Assembly: GCA_914767715.1 (NCBI GenBank)
Contig: OU612068.1
Location: 12,712,001 to 12,772,000 of the forward strand
DNA: 60,000 nucleotides
Direction of reading: 5' to 3'
From: Membranipora membranacea
Taxonomy: Eukaryota; Bryozoa; Gymnolaemata; Cheilostomatida; Membraniporidae
Below, piece by piece: positions 49,901 through 60,000 of the stretch. Within the stretch, counting starts at the first letter, position 1. Every line of letters starts with the position of its first letter. The notes below the pieces were generated by a model. The model saw only the letters and a list, made by a program, of their open reading frames with translations. It was not told where the DNA came from and made no database searches. A program made the translations under genes and the position numbers.

Positions 49901-52900
49901 ATTAGGGTCACTTTTGCTAAAAAAAAACATGCCAAACGGCAGCATTGAAAAATAAAAACTCTGTTGGATTCTAATCAAACTCCTACCAATTCAAGCTCTT
50001 ATTGGCCTCATTCAAACTGCAGAATATTGGAATCCTCTGATTAACTGGTGGGTCATAACGCTGACTTGAAGTTTCAAAAATTATACCAAGGGAGGGTATC
50101 ACGGTTTTTTTTCGCCGAGATCAAAAAATAGATTCACTTCAAACCTACCTCATAGGGAGAAGCAACTCCTGCTCATCTCGAATCTGCAAACCGTTTGGCT
50201 CTGCGGCTTTTCACTCTCCGTCAGCGTCCGTTTTAATTAGGGTCACTTTTGCTAAAAAAAAACATGCCAAACGGCAGCATTGGAAAATAAAAACTCTGTT
50301 GGATTCTTATCAAACTCCGACCAGTTCAAGCTCTTATTGGCCTCATTCAAACTGCAGAATATTAGAATCCTCTGATTAACTGGTGGGTCATAACGCTGAC
50401 TTGAAGTTTCAAAAATTATACCAAGGGAGGGTATCACGGTTTTTTTTCGCCGAGATCAAAAAATAGATTCGCTTCAAACCTACCTCATAGGGAGGAGCAA
50501 CTCCTGCTCATCTCGAATCCGCAAACCGTTTGGCTCTGCGGCTTTTCACTCTCCGTCAGCGTCCGTTTTAATTAGGGTCACTTTTGCTAAAAAAAAACAT
50601 GCCAAACGGCAGCATTGAAAAATAAAAACTCTGTTGGATTCTTATCAAACTCCGACCAGTTCAAGCTCTTATTGGCCTCATTCAAACTGCAGAATATTGC
50701 AATCCTTTGATTAACTGGTGGGTCATAACGCTGACTTGAAGTTTCAAAAATTATACCAAGGGAGGGTATCACGGTTTTTTTTCGCCGGGATCAAAAAATA
50801 GATTCGCTTCAAACCTACCTCATAGGGAGGAGCAACTCCTGCTCATCTCGAATCTGCAAACCGTTTGGCTCTGCGGCTTTTCACTCTCCGTCAGCGTCCG
50901 TTTTAATTAGGGTCACTTTCGCTAAAAAAAAACATGCCAAACGGCAGCATTGAAAAATAAAAACTCTGTTGGATTCTAATCAAACTCCTACCAATTCAAG
51001 CTCTTATTGGCCTCATTCAAACTGCAGAATATTGGAATCCTCTGATTAACATGTGGGTCATAACGCTGACTTGAAGTTTCAAAAATTATACCAAGGGAGG
51101 GTATCACGGTTTTTTTTCGCCGAGATCAAAAAATAGATTCACTTCAAACCTACCTCATAGGGAGAAGCAACTCCTGCTCATCTCGAATCTGCAAACCGTT
51201 TGGCTCTGCGGCTTTTCACTCTCCGTCAGCGTCCGTTTTAATTAGGGTCACTTTTGCTAAAAAAAAACATGCCAAACGGCAGCATTGGAAAATAAAAACT
51301 CTGTTGGATTCTTATCAAACTCCGACCAGTTCAAGCTCTTATTGGCCTCATTCAAACTGCAGAATATTAGAATCCTCTGATTAACTGGTGGGTCATAACG
51401 CTGACTTGAAGTTTCAAAAATTATACCAAGGGAGGGTATCACGGTTTTTTTTCGCCGAGATCAAAAAATAGATTCGCTTCAAACCTACCTCATAGGGAGG
51501 AGCAACTCCTGCTCATCTCGAATCCGCAAACCGTTTGGCTCTGCGGCTTTTCACTCTCCGTCAGCGTCCGTTTTAATTAGGGTCACTTTTGCTAAAAAAA
51601 AACATGCCAAACGGCAGCATTGAAAAATAAAAACTCTGTTGGATTCTTATCAAACTCCGACCAGTTCAAGCTCTTATTGGCCTCATTCAAACTGCAGAAT
51701 ATTGGAATCCTCTGATTAACTGGTGGGTCATAACGCTGACTTGAAGTTTCAAAAATTATACCAAGGGAGGGTATCACGGTTTTTTTTCGCCGAGATCAAA
51801 AAATAGATTCGCTTCAAACCTACCTCATAGGGAGGAGCAACTCCTGCTCATCTCGAATCTGCAAACCGTTTGGCTCTGCGGCTTTTCACTCTCCGTCAGC
51901 GTCCGTTTTAATTAGGGTCAATTTTGCTAAAAAAAAACATGCCAAACGGCAGCATTGAAAAATAAAAACTCTGTTGGATTCTTATCAAACTCCGACCAGT
52001 TCAAGCTCTTATTGGCCTCATTCAAACTGCAGAATATTGGAATCCTCTGATTAACTGGTGGGTCATAACGCTGACTTGAAGTTTCAAAAATTATACCAAG
52101 GGAGGGTATCACGGTTTTTTTTCGCCGAGATCAAAAAATAGATTCGCTTCAAACCTACCTCATAGGGAGGAGCAACTCCTGCTCATCTCGAATCTGCAAA
52201 CCGTTTGGCTCTGCGGCTTTTCACTCTCCGTCAGCGTCCGTTTTAATTAGGGTCACTTTTGCTAAAAAAAAACATGCCAAACGGCAGCATTGAAAAATAA
52301 AAACTCTGTTGGATTCTTATCAAACTCCGACCAGTTCAAGCTCTTATTGGCTTCATTCAAATTGCAGAATATCGGAATCCTCTGATTAACTGGTGGGTCA
52401 TAACGTTGACTTGAAGTTTCAAAAATTATACCAAGGGAGGGTATCACGGATTTTTTTCGCCGAGATCAAAAAATAGATTCGCTTCATACCTACCTCATAG
52501 GGAGGAGCAACTCCTGCTCATCTCGAATCTGCAAACCGTTTGGCTCTGCGGCTTTTCACTCTCCGTCAGCGTCCGTTTTAATTAGGATCACTTTTGCTAA
52601 CAAAAAACATGCCAAACGGCAGCATTGAAAAATAAAAACTCTGTTGGATTCTTATCAAACTCCGACCAGTTCAAGCTCTTATTGGCCTCATTCAAACTGC
52701 AGAATATTGCAATCCTTTGATTAACTGGTGGGTCATAACGCTGACTTGAAGTTTCAAAAATTATACCAAGGGAGGGTATCACGGTTTTTTTTCGCCGAGA
52801 TCAAAAAATAGATTCGCTTCAAACCTACCTCATAGGGAGGAGCAACTCCTGCTCATCTCGAATCTGCAAACCGTTTGGCTCTGCGGCTTTTCACTCTCCG

Positions 52901-54606
52901 TCAGCGTCCGTTTTAATTAGGGTCACTTTTGCTAAAAAAAAACATGCCAAACGGCAGCATTGAAAAATAAAAACTCTGTTGGATTATAATCAAACTCCTA
53001 CCAATTCAAGCTCTTATTGGCCTCATTCAAACTGCAGAATATTGGAATCCTCTGATTAACTGGTGGGTCATAACGCTGACTTGAAGTTTCAAAAATTATA
53101 CCAAGGGAGGGTATCACGGTTTTTTTTCGCCGAGATCAAAAAATAGATTCACTTCAAACCTACCTCATAGGGAGAAGCAACTCCTGCTCATCTCGAATCT
53201 GCAAACCGTTTGGCTCTGCGGCTTTTCACTCTCCGTCAGCGTCCGTTTTAATTAGGGTCACTTTTGCTAAAAAAAAACATGCCAAACGGCAGCATTGGAA
53301 AATAAAAACTCTGTTGGATTCTTATCAAACTCCGACCAGTTCAAGCTCTTATTGGCCTCATTCAAACTGCAGAATATTAGAATCCTCTGATTAACTGGTG
53401 GGTCATAACGCTGACTTGAAGTTTCAAAAATTATACCAAGGGAGGGTATCACGGTTTTTTTTCGCCGAGATCAAAAAATAGATTCGCTTCAAACCTACCT
53501 CATAGGGAGGAGCAACTCCTGCTCATCTCGAATCCGCAAACCGTTTGGCTCTGCGGCTTTTCACTCTCCGTCAGCGTCCGTTTTAATTAGGGTCACTTTT
53601 GCTAAAAAAAAACATGCCAAACGGCAGCATTGAAAAATAAAAACTCTGTTGGATTCTTATCAAACTCCGACCAGTTCAAGCTCTTATTGGCCTCATTCAA
53701 ACTGCAGAATATTGGAATCCTCTGATTAACTGGTGGGTCATAACGCCGACTTGAAGTTTCAAAAATTATACCAAGGGAGGGTATCACGGTTTTTTTTCGC
53801 CGAGATCAAAAAATAGATTCACTTCAAACCTACCTCATAGGGAGGAGCAACTCCTGCTCATCTCGAATCTGCAAACCGTTTGGCTCTGCGGTTTTTCACT
53901 CTCCGTCAGCGTCCGTTTTAATTAGGGTCACCTTTGCTAAAAAAAAACATGCCAAACGGCAGCATTGAAAAATAAAAACTCTGTTGGATTCTTATCAAAC
54001 TCCGACCAGTTCAAGCTCTTATTGGCCTCATTCAAACTGCAGAATATTGGAATCCTCTGATTAACTGGTGGGTCATAACGCTGACTTGAAGTTTCAAAAA
54101 TTATACCAAGGGAGGGTATCACGGTTTTTTTTCGCCAAGATCAAAAAATAGATTCGCTGCAAACCTACCTCATAGGGAGGAGCAACTCCTGCTCATCTCG
54201 AATCTGCAAACCGTTTGGCTCTGCGGCTTTTCACTCTCATTCAGCGTCCGTTTTAATTAGGGTCACTTTTGCTAAAAAAAAACATGCCAAACGGCAGCAT
54301 TGAAAAATAAAAACTCTGTTGGATTCTTATCAAACTCCGACCAGTTCAAGCTCTTATTGGCCTCATTCAAACTGCAGAATATTGGAATCCTCTGATTAAC
54401 TGGTGGGTCATAACGCTGACTTGAAGTTTCAAAAATTATACCAAGGGAGGGTATCACGGTTTTTTTTCGCCGAGATCAAAAAATAGATTCACTTCAAACC
54501 TACCTCATAGGGAGGAGCAACTCCTGCTCATCTCGAATCTGCAAACCGTTTGGCTCTGCGGCTTTTCACTCTCCGTCAGCGTCCGTTTAAATTAGGGTCA
54601 CTTTTG
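46903..54606 (+). repeat. Expanded 23-monomer HOR derivative
   Basis: The order is A B C D E q r/A | B C D E | C D E q r/A | B C D E F G H, starting at 46903 and ending before 54607. The q monomers are at 48577 and 51592, and the r-headed ones (TCAATTTTGC) at 48912 and 51927. Those headed by r end like A and lead into B. The monomer at 50587 (C) directly follows E. The segment E-q-r links this block to the same succession at 7.4 kb and 24-37 kb. Several independent exchanges, each keeping the 335 bp register, are needed to make this series. Confidence 0.82.
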
Positions 54607-57285
54607 CTTAAAAAAACATGCCAAACGGCAGCATTGAAAAATAAAAACTCTGTTGGATTCTTATCAAACTCCTACCAGTTTAAGCTCTTATTGGCCTCAT
54701 TCAAACTGCAGAATATTGGAATCCTCTGATTAACTGGTGGGTCATAACGTTGACTTGAAGTTTCAAAAATTATACCAAGGGAGGGTATCACGGTTTTTTT
54801 TCGCCGAGATCAAAAAATAGATTCGCTTCAAACCTACCTCATAGGGAGGAGCAACTCCTGCTCATCTCGAATCTGCAAACCGTTTGGCTCTGCGGCTTTT
54901 CACTCTCCGTCAGCGTCCGTTTTAATTAGGGTCACTTTTGCTAAAAAAAAACATGCCAAACGGCAGCATTGAAAAATAAAAACTCTGTTGGATTCTTATC
55001 AAACTCCGACCAGTTCAAGCTCTTATTGGCTTCATTCAAATTGCAGAATATCGGAATCCTCTGATTAACTGGTGGGTCATAACGTTGACTTGAAGTTTCA
55101 AAAATTATACCAAGGGAGGGTATCACGGTTTTTTTTCGCCGGGATCAAAAAATAGATTCGCTTCATACCTACCTCATAGGGAGGAGCAACTCCTGCTCAT
55201 CTCGAATCTGCAAACCGTTTGGCTCTGCGGCTTTTCACTCTCCGTCAGCGTCCGTTTTAATTAGGATCACTTTTGCTAACAAAAAACATGCCAAACGGCA
55301 GCATTGAAAAATAAAAACTCTGTTGGATTCTTATCAAACTCCGACCAGTTCAAGCTCTTATTGGCCTCATTCAAACTGCAGAATATTGCAATCCTTTGAT
55401 TAACTGGTGGGTCATAACGCTGACTTGAAGTTTCAAAAATTATACCAAGGGAGGGTATCACGGTTTTTTTTCGCCGAGATCAAAAAATAGATTCGCTTCA
55501 AACCTACCTCATAGGGAGGAGCAACTCCTGCTCATCTCGAATCTGCAAACCGTTTGGCTCTGCGGCTTTTCACTCTCCGTCAGCGTCCGTTTTAATTAGG
55601 GTCACTTTTGCTAAAAAAAAACATGCCAAACGGCAGCATTGAAAAATAAAAACTCTGTTGGATTCTAATCAAACTCCTACCAATTCAAGCTCTTATTGGC
55701 CTCATTCAAACTGCAGAATATTGGAATCCTCTGATTAACTGGTGGGTCATAACGCTGACTTGAAGTTTCAAAAATTATACCAAGGGAGGGTATCACGGTT
55801 TTTTTTCACCGAGATCAAAAAATAGATTCACTTCAAACCTACCTCATAGGGAGAAGCAACTCCTGCTCATCTCGAATCTGCAAACCGTTTGGCTCTGCGG
55901 CTTTTCACTCTCCGTCAGCGTCCGTTTTAATTAGGGTCACTTTTGCTAAAAAAAAACATGCCAAACGGCAGCATTGGAAAATAAAAACTCTGTTGGATTC
56001 TTATCAAACTCCGACCAGTTCAAGCTCTTATTGGCCTCATTCAAACTGCAGAATATTAGAATCCTCTGATTAACTGGTGGGTCATAACGCTGACTTGAAG
56101 TTTCAAAAATTATACCAAGGGAGGGTATCACGGTTTTTTTTCGCCGAGATCAAAAAATAGATTCGCTTCAAACCTACCTCATAGGGAGGAGCAACTCCTG
56201 CTCATCTCGAATCCGCAAACCGTTTGGCTCTGCGGCTTTTCACTCTCCGTCAGCGTCCGTTTTAATTAGGGTCACTTTTGCTAAAAAAAAACATGCCAAA
56301 CGGCAGCATTGAAAAATAAAAACTCTGTTGGATTCTTATCAAACTCCGACCAGTTCAAGCTCTTATTGGCCTCATTCAAACTGCAGAATATTGGAATCCT
56401 CTGATTAACTGGTGGGTCATAACGCCGACTTGAAGTTTCAAAAATTATACCAAGGGAGGGTATCACGGTTTTTTTTCGCCGAGATCAAAAAATAGATTCA
56501 CTTCAAACCTACCTCATAGGGAGGAGCAACTCCTGCTCATCTCGAATCTGCAAACCGTTTGGCTCTGCGGTTTTTCACTCTCCGTCAGCGTCCGTTTTAA
56601 TTAGGGTCACCTTTGCTAAAAAAAAACATGCCAAACGGCAGCATTGAAAAATAAAAACTCTGTTGGATTCTTATCAAACTCCGACCAGTTCAAGCTCTTA
56701 TTGGCCTCATTCAAACTGCAGAATATTGGAATCCTCTGATTAACTGGTGGGTCATAACGCTGACTTGAAGTTTCAAAAATTATACCAAGGGAGGGTATCA
56801 CGGTTTTTTTTCGCCAAGATCAAAAAATAGATTCGCTGCAAACCTACCTCATAGGGAGGAGCAACTCCTGCTCATCTCGAATCTGCAAACCGTTTGGCTC
56901 TGCGGCTTTTCACTCTCCGTCAGCGTCCGTTTTAATTAGGGTCACTTTTGCTAAAAAAAAACATGCCAAACGGCAGCATTGAAAAATAAAAACTCTGTTG
57001 GATTCTTATCAAACTCCGACCAGTTCAAGCTCTTATTGGCCTCATTCAAACTGCAGAATATTGGAATCCTCTGATTAACTGGTGGGTCATAACGCTGACT
57101 TGAAGTTTCAAAAATTATACCAAGAGAGGGTATCACGGTTTTTTTTCGCCGAGATCAAAAAATAGATTCACTTCAAACCTACCTCATAGGGAGGAGCAAC
57201 TCCTGCTCATCTCGAATCTGCAAACCGTTTGGCTCTGCGGCTTTTCACTCTCCGTCAGCGTCCGTTTAAATTAGGGTCACTTTTG
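54607..57285 (+). repeat. 8-monomer HOR A-H, full copy (2679 bp)
   Basis: The monomers at 54607, 54941, 55276, 55611, 55946, 56281, 56616 and 56951 are A to H in order. The only differences I noticed from copies at 38.2-43.5 kb are single bases, such as GCCGGGATC in B (near 55141), TTCACCGAG in D (near 55807) and CCAAGAGAGG in H (near 57125). This identity over some 16 kb indicates recent amplification. Confidence 0.92.
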
Positions 57286-59294
57286 CTTAAAAAAACATGC
57301 CAAACGGCAGCATTGAAAAATAAAAACTCTGTTGGATTCTTATCAAACTCCTACCAGTTTAAGCTCTTATTGGCCTCATTCAAACTGCAGAATATTGGAA
57401 TCCTCTGATTAACTGGTGGGTCATAACGTTGACTTGAAGTTTCAAAAATTATACCAAGGGAGGGTATCACGGTTTTTTTTCGCCGAGATCAAAAAATAGA
57501 TTCGCTTCAAACCTACCTCATAGGGAGGAGCAACTCCTGCTCATCTCGAATCTGCAAACCGTTTGGCTCTGCGGCTTTTCACTCTCCGTCAGCGTCCGTT
57601 TTAATTAGGGTCACTTTTGCTAAAAAAAAACATGCCAAACGGCAGCATTGAAAAATAAAAACTCTGTTGGATTCTAATCAAACTCCTACCAATTCAAGCT
57701 CTTATTGGCCTCATTCAAACTGCAGAATATTGGAATCCTCTGATTAACTGGTGGGTCATAACGCTGACTTGAAGTTTCAAAAATTATACCAAGGGAGGGT
57801 ATCACGGTTTTTTTTCGCCGAGATCAAAAAATAGATTCACTTCAAACCTACCTCATAGGGAGAAGCAACTCCTGCTCATCTCGAATCTGCAAACCGTTTG
57901 GCTCTGCGGCTTTTCACTCTCCGTCAGCGTCCGTTTTAATTAGGGTCACTTTTGCTAAAAAAAAACATGCCAAACGGCAGCATTGGAAAATAAAAACTCT
58001 GTTGGATTCTTATCAAACTCCGACCAGTTCAAGCTCTTATTGGCCTCATTCAAACTGCAGAATATTAGAATCCTCTGATTAACTGGTGGGTCATAACGCT
58101 GACTTGAAGTTTCAAAAATTATACCAAGGGAGGGTATCACGGTTTTTTTTCGCCGAGATCAAAAAATAGATTCGCTTCAAACCTACCTCATAGGGAGGAG
58201 CAACTCCTGCTCATCTCGAATCCGCAAACCGTTTGGCTCTGCGGCTTTTCACTCTCCGTCAGCGTCCGTTTTAATTAGGGTCACTTTTGCTAAAAAAAAA
58301 CATGCCAAACGGTAGCATTGGAAAATAAAAACTCTGTTGGATTCTTATCAAACTCCGACCAGTTCAAGCTCTTATTGGCCTCATTCAAACTGCAGAATAT
58401 TGGAATCCTCTGATTAACTGGTGGGTCATAACGCCGACTTGAAGTTTCAAAAATTATACCAAGGGAGGGTATCACGGTTTTTTTTCGCCGAGATCAAAAA
58501 ATAGATTCACTTCAAACCTACCTCATAGGGAGGAGCAACTCCTGCTCATCTCGAATCTGCAAACCGTTTGGCTCTGCGGTTTTTCACTCTCCGTCAGCGT
58601 CCGTTTTAATTAGGGTCACCTTTGCTAAAAAAAAACATGCCAAACGGCAGCATTGAAAAATAAAAACTCTGTTGGATTCTTATCAAACTCCGACCAGTTC
58701 AAGCTCTTATTGGCCTCATTCAAACTGCAGAATATTGGAATCCTCTGATTAACTGGTGGGTCATAACGCTGACTTGAAGTTTCAAAAATTATACCAAGGG
58801 AGGGTATCACGGTTTTTTTTCGCCAAGATCAAAAAATAGATTCGCTGCAAACCTACCTCATAGGGAGGAGCAACTCCTGCTCATCTCGAATCTGCAAACC
58901 GTTTGGCTCTGCGGCTTTTCACTCTCCGTCAGCGTCCGTTTTAATTAGGGTCACTTTTGCTAAAAAAAAACATGCCAAACGGCAGCATTGAAAAATAAAA
59001 ACTCTGTTGGATTCTTATCAAACTCCGACCAGTTCAAGCTCTTATTGGCCTCATTCAAACTGCAGAATATTGGAATCCTCTGATTAACTGGTGGGTCATA
59101 ACGCTGACTTGAAGTTTCAAAAATTATACCAAGGGAGGGTATCACGGTTTTTTTTCGCCGAGATCAAAAAATAGATTCACTTCAAACCTACCTCATAGGG
59201 AGGAGCAACTCCTGCTCATCTCGAATCTGCAAACCGTTTGGCTCTGCGGCTTTTCACTCTCCGTCAGCGTCCGTTTAAATTAGGGTCACTTTTG
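57286..59294 (+). repeat. 8-mer derivative lacking B and C (6 monomers, 2009 bp)
   Basis: The order is A (57286), D (57620), E (57955), F (58290), G (58625) and H (58960). B and C are missing. F has the private marks GGTAGCATTGG near 58311. The loss is exactly two units, as expected for a crossover between paired but shifted monomers. Confidence 0.87.
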
Positions 59295-59628
59295 CTTAAA
59301 AAAACATGCCAAACGGCAGCATTGAAAAATAAAAACTCTGTTGGATTCTTATCAAACTCCTACCAGTTTAAGCTCTTATTGGCCTCATTCAAACTGCAGA
59401 ATATTGGAATCCTCTGATTAACTGGTGGGTCATAACGTTGACTTGAAGTTTCAAAAATTATACCAAGGGAGGGTATCACGGTTTTTTTTCGCCGAGATCA
59501 AAAAATAGATTCGCTTCAAACCTACCTCATAGGGAGGAGCAACTCCTGCTCATCTCGAATCTGCAAACCGTTTGGCTCTGCGGCTTTTCACTCTCCGTCA
59601 GCGTCCGTTTTAATTAGGGTCACTTTTG
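59295..59628 (+). repeat. Final A monomer
   Basis: This unit has all A-class marks (GTTTAAATTA before it, GCTTAAAA, CTCCTACC, CAGTTTAAGC and AACGTTGAC). It should be followed by B in the 8-monomer order but is followed by a different class. It marks the right end of the homogeneous 8-mer domain within this window. Confidence 0.88.
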
Positions 59629-60000
59629 CTAAAAAAAAACATGCCAAACGACAGCATTGAAAAATAAAAACTCTGTTGGATTCTCATCAAACTCCGACCA
59701 GTTCAAGCTCTTATTGGCCTCATTCAAACTGCAGAATATTGGAATCCTCTGATTAACTGGTGGGTCATAACGCTGACTTGAAGTTTCAAAAATTATACCA
59801 AGGGAGGGTATCACGGTTTTTTTTCGCCGAGATCAAAAAATAGATTCACATCAAACCTCCCTCATAGGGAGGAGCAACTCCTGCTCATCTCGAATCCGCA
59901 AATCGTTTGGCTCTGCAGCTTTTCACTCTCCGTCAGCGTCCGTTTTAATTAGGGTCACTTTTGCTAAAAAAAAACATGCCAAACGGCAGCATTGAAAAAT
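59629..60000 (+). repeat. Return to the 17-kb monomer class, then partial monomer
   Basis: The monomer at 59629 has AACGACAGC, GATTCTCATC, ATTCACATC, AATCCGCAAATCG and CTCTGCAGC. That combination is found only at 17127 and 20125, the first units of the 9-monomer blocks about 40 kb to the left. One private change, CCTCCCTCAT, lies near 59857. The last 37 bases (59964-60000) begin another monomer, so the array continues to the right. Confidence 0.9.

Larger units (their letters stand above)
1..60000 (+). repeat. Satellite DNA array, ~335 bp monomer, ~179 copies
   Basis: The entire window is made of direct head-to-tail copies of one unit. The boundary motif TTTTGCTAAAAA recurs at about 51, 386, 720, 1055, 1390 and so on to 59964, giving 179 complete monomers with a mean length close to 334.7 bp. 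Every copy has the same orientation. Nearly every copy has one PstI site (CTGCAG, first at 150-155 and 485-490), so digestion should give a 335 bp ladder; sites are lost where the motif reads ATTGCAG (for example near 38630, 41309, 49346, 52369 and 55039) or AGTGCAG (near 17562). Most length changes are 1 bp differences in the A-run or T-run. Arrays of this size and uniformity are known from centromeric, pericentromeric or subtelomeric heterochromatin in eukaryotes. The location on the chromosome cannot be decided from this window. There is no insertion or gene anywhere in the array. Confidence 0.98.

Noticed and set aside
32-59814. 61-73 codon minus-strand reading frames in most monomers
   Set aside because: They are the same satellite sequence over and over, start and end without any ribosome-site or promoter context, match no family I know, and are disrupted by a TAG variant that is amplified within HORs. 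They are not called as genes.
1-60000. CRISPR array
   Set aside because: The repeats are 335 bp and contiguous, with no spacers of unique sequence and no cas genes.
1-60000. rDNA intergenic-spacer subrepeats or LTR fragments
   Set aside because: No rRNA gene, polymerase I promoter, primer-binding site, polypurine tract or retroelement protein is seen in 60 kb. Subrepeat arrays of spacers are usually far shorter.

Overview
The whole 60 kb window is one uninterrupted tandem satellite-DNA array. Every base belongs to head-to-tail copies, all in the same orientation, of a single repeat unit of about 335 bp with roughly 42% G+C in a counted example. I count 179 complete monomers, from about position 51 to 59963, with partial monomers at both window edges (1-50 and 59964-60000). 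I see no genes, RNA genes, transposon insertions, inversions or unique spacer. Megabase-style satellite of this kind is eukaryotic centromeric or other heterochromatic DNA, so this is not an ordinary bacterial or phage region. The species cannot be read from the sequence. The many CpG-to-TpG/CpA differences between copies fit a genome with heavy cytosine methylation, such as a plant or vertebrate, and the unit length is close to two nucleosomal repeats. Both points are inference.

The structure lies in how monomer variants are ordered. Positions 51-5411 hold mixed, relatively diverse monomers with local 2-mer and 4-mer periodicities. Positions 5412-12438 carry 5-monomer and 9-monomer (about 3.01 kb) higher-order repeats (HORs). 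Positions 12439-17126 are transitional but already contain the monomer order that dominates further right. Positions 17127-23123 are a nearly perfect tandem duplication of a 9-monomer, 2998 bp block whose copies share a 21 bp deletion. Positions 23124-38195 contain a 7-monomer HOR (2345 bp) and fragments of a longer one. Positions 38196-59628 are dominated by a very homogeneous 8-monomer HOR (2679-2680 bp), here called A-H, with internal losses and gains of whole monomers. At 59629 the array switches back to the monomer type last seen at 17.1 and 20.1 kb.

Reading diagnostic variants across the blocks, the same succession of monomer types recurs. My working model is one ancestral HOR of about 12 monomers (order A B C D P E q r s t G H, about 4.0 kb), from which the present 5-, 7-, 8- and 9-mers arose by in-register unequal exchange, amplification and gene conversion. 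The letters are my own labels for variant classes.

Small open reading frames of 60-90 codons occur in most monomers on both strands but are not genes. The commonest minus-strand frame is broken by a TAG-creating variant that has itself been amplified in HORs, and the plus-strand frames depend on the length of a T-run.
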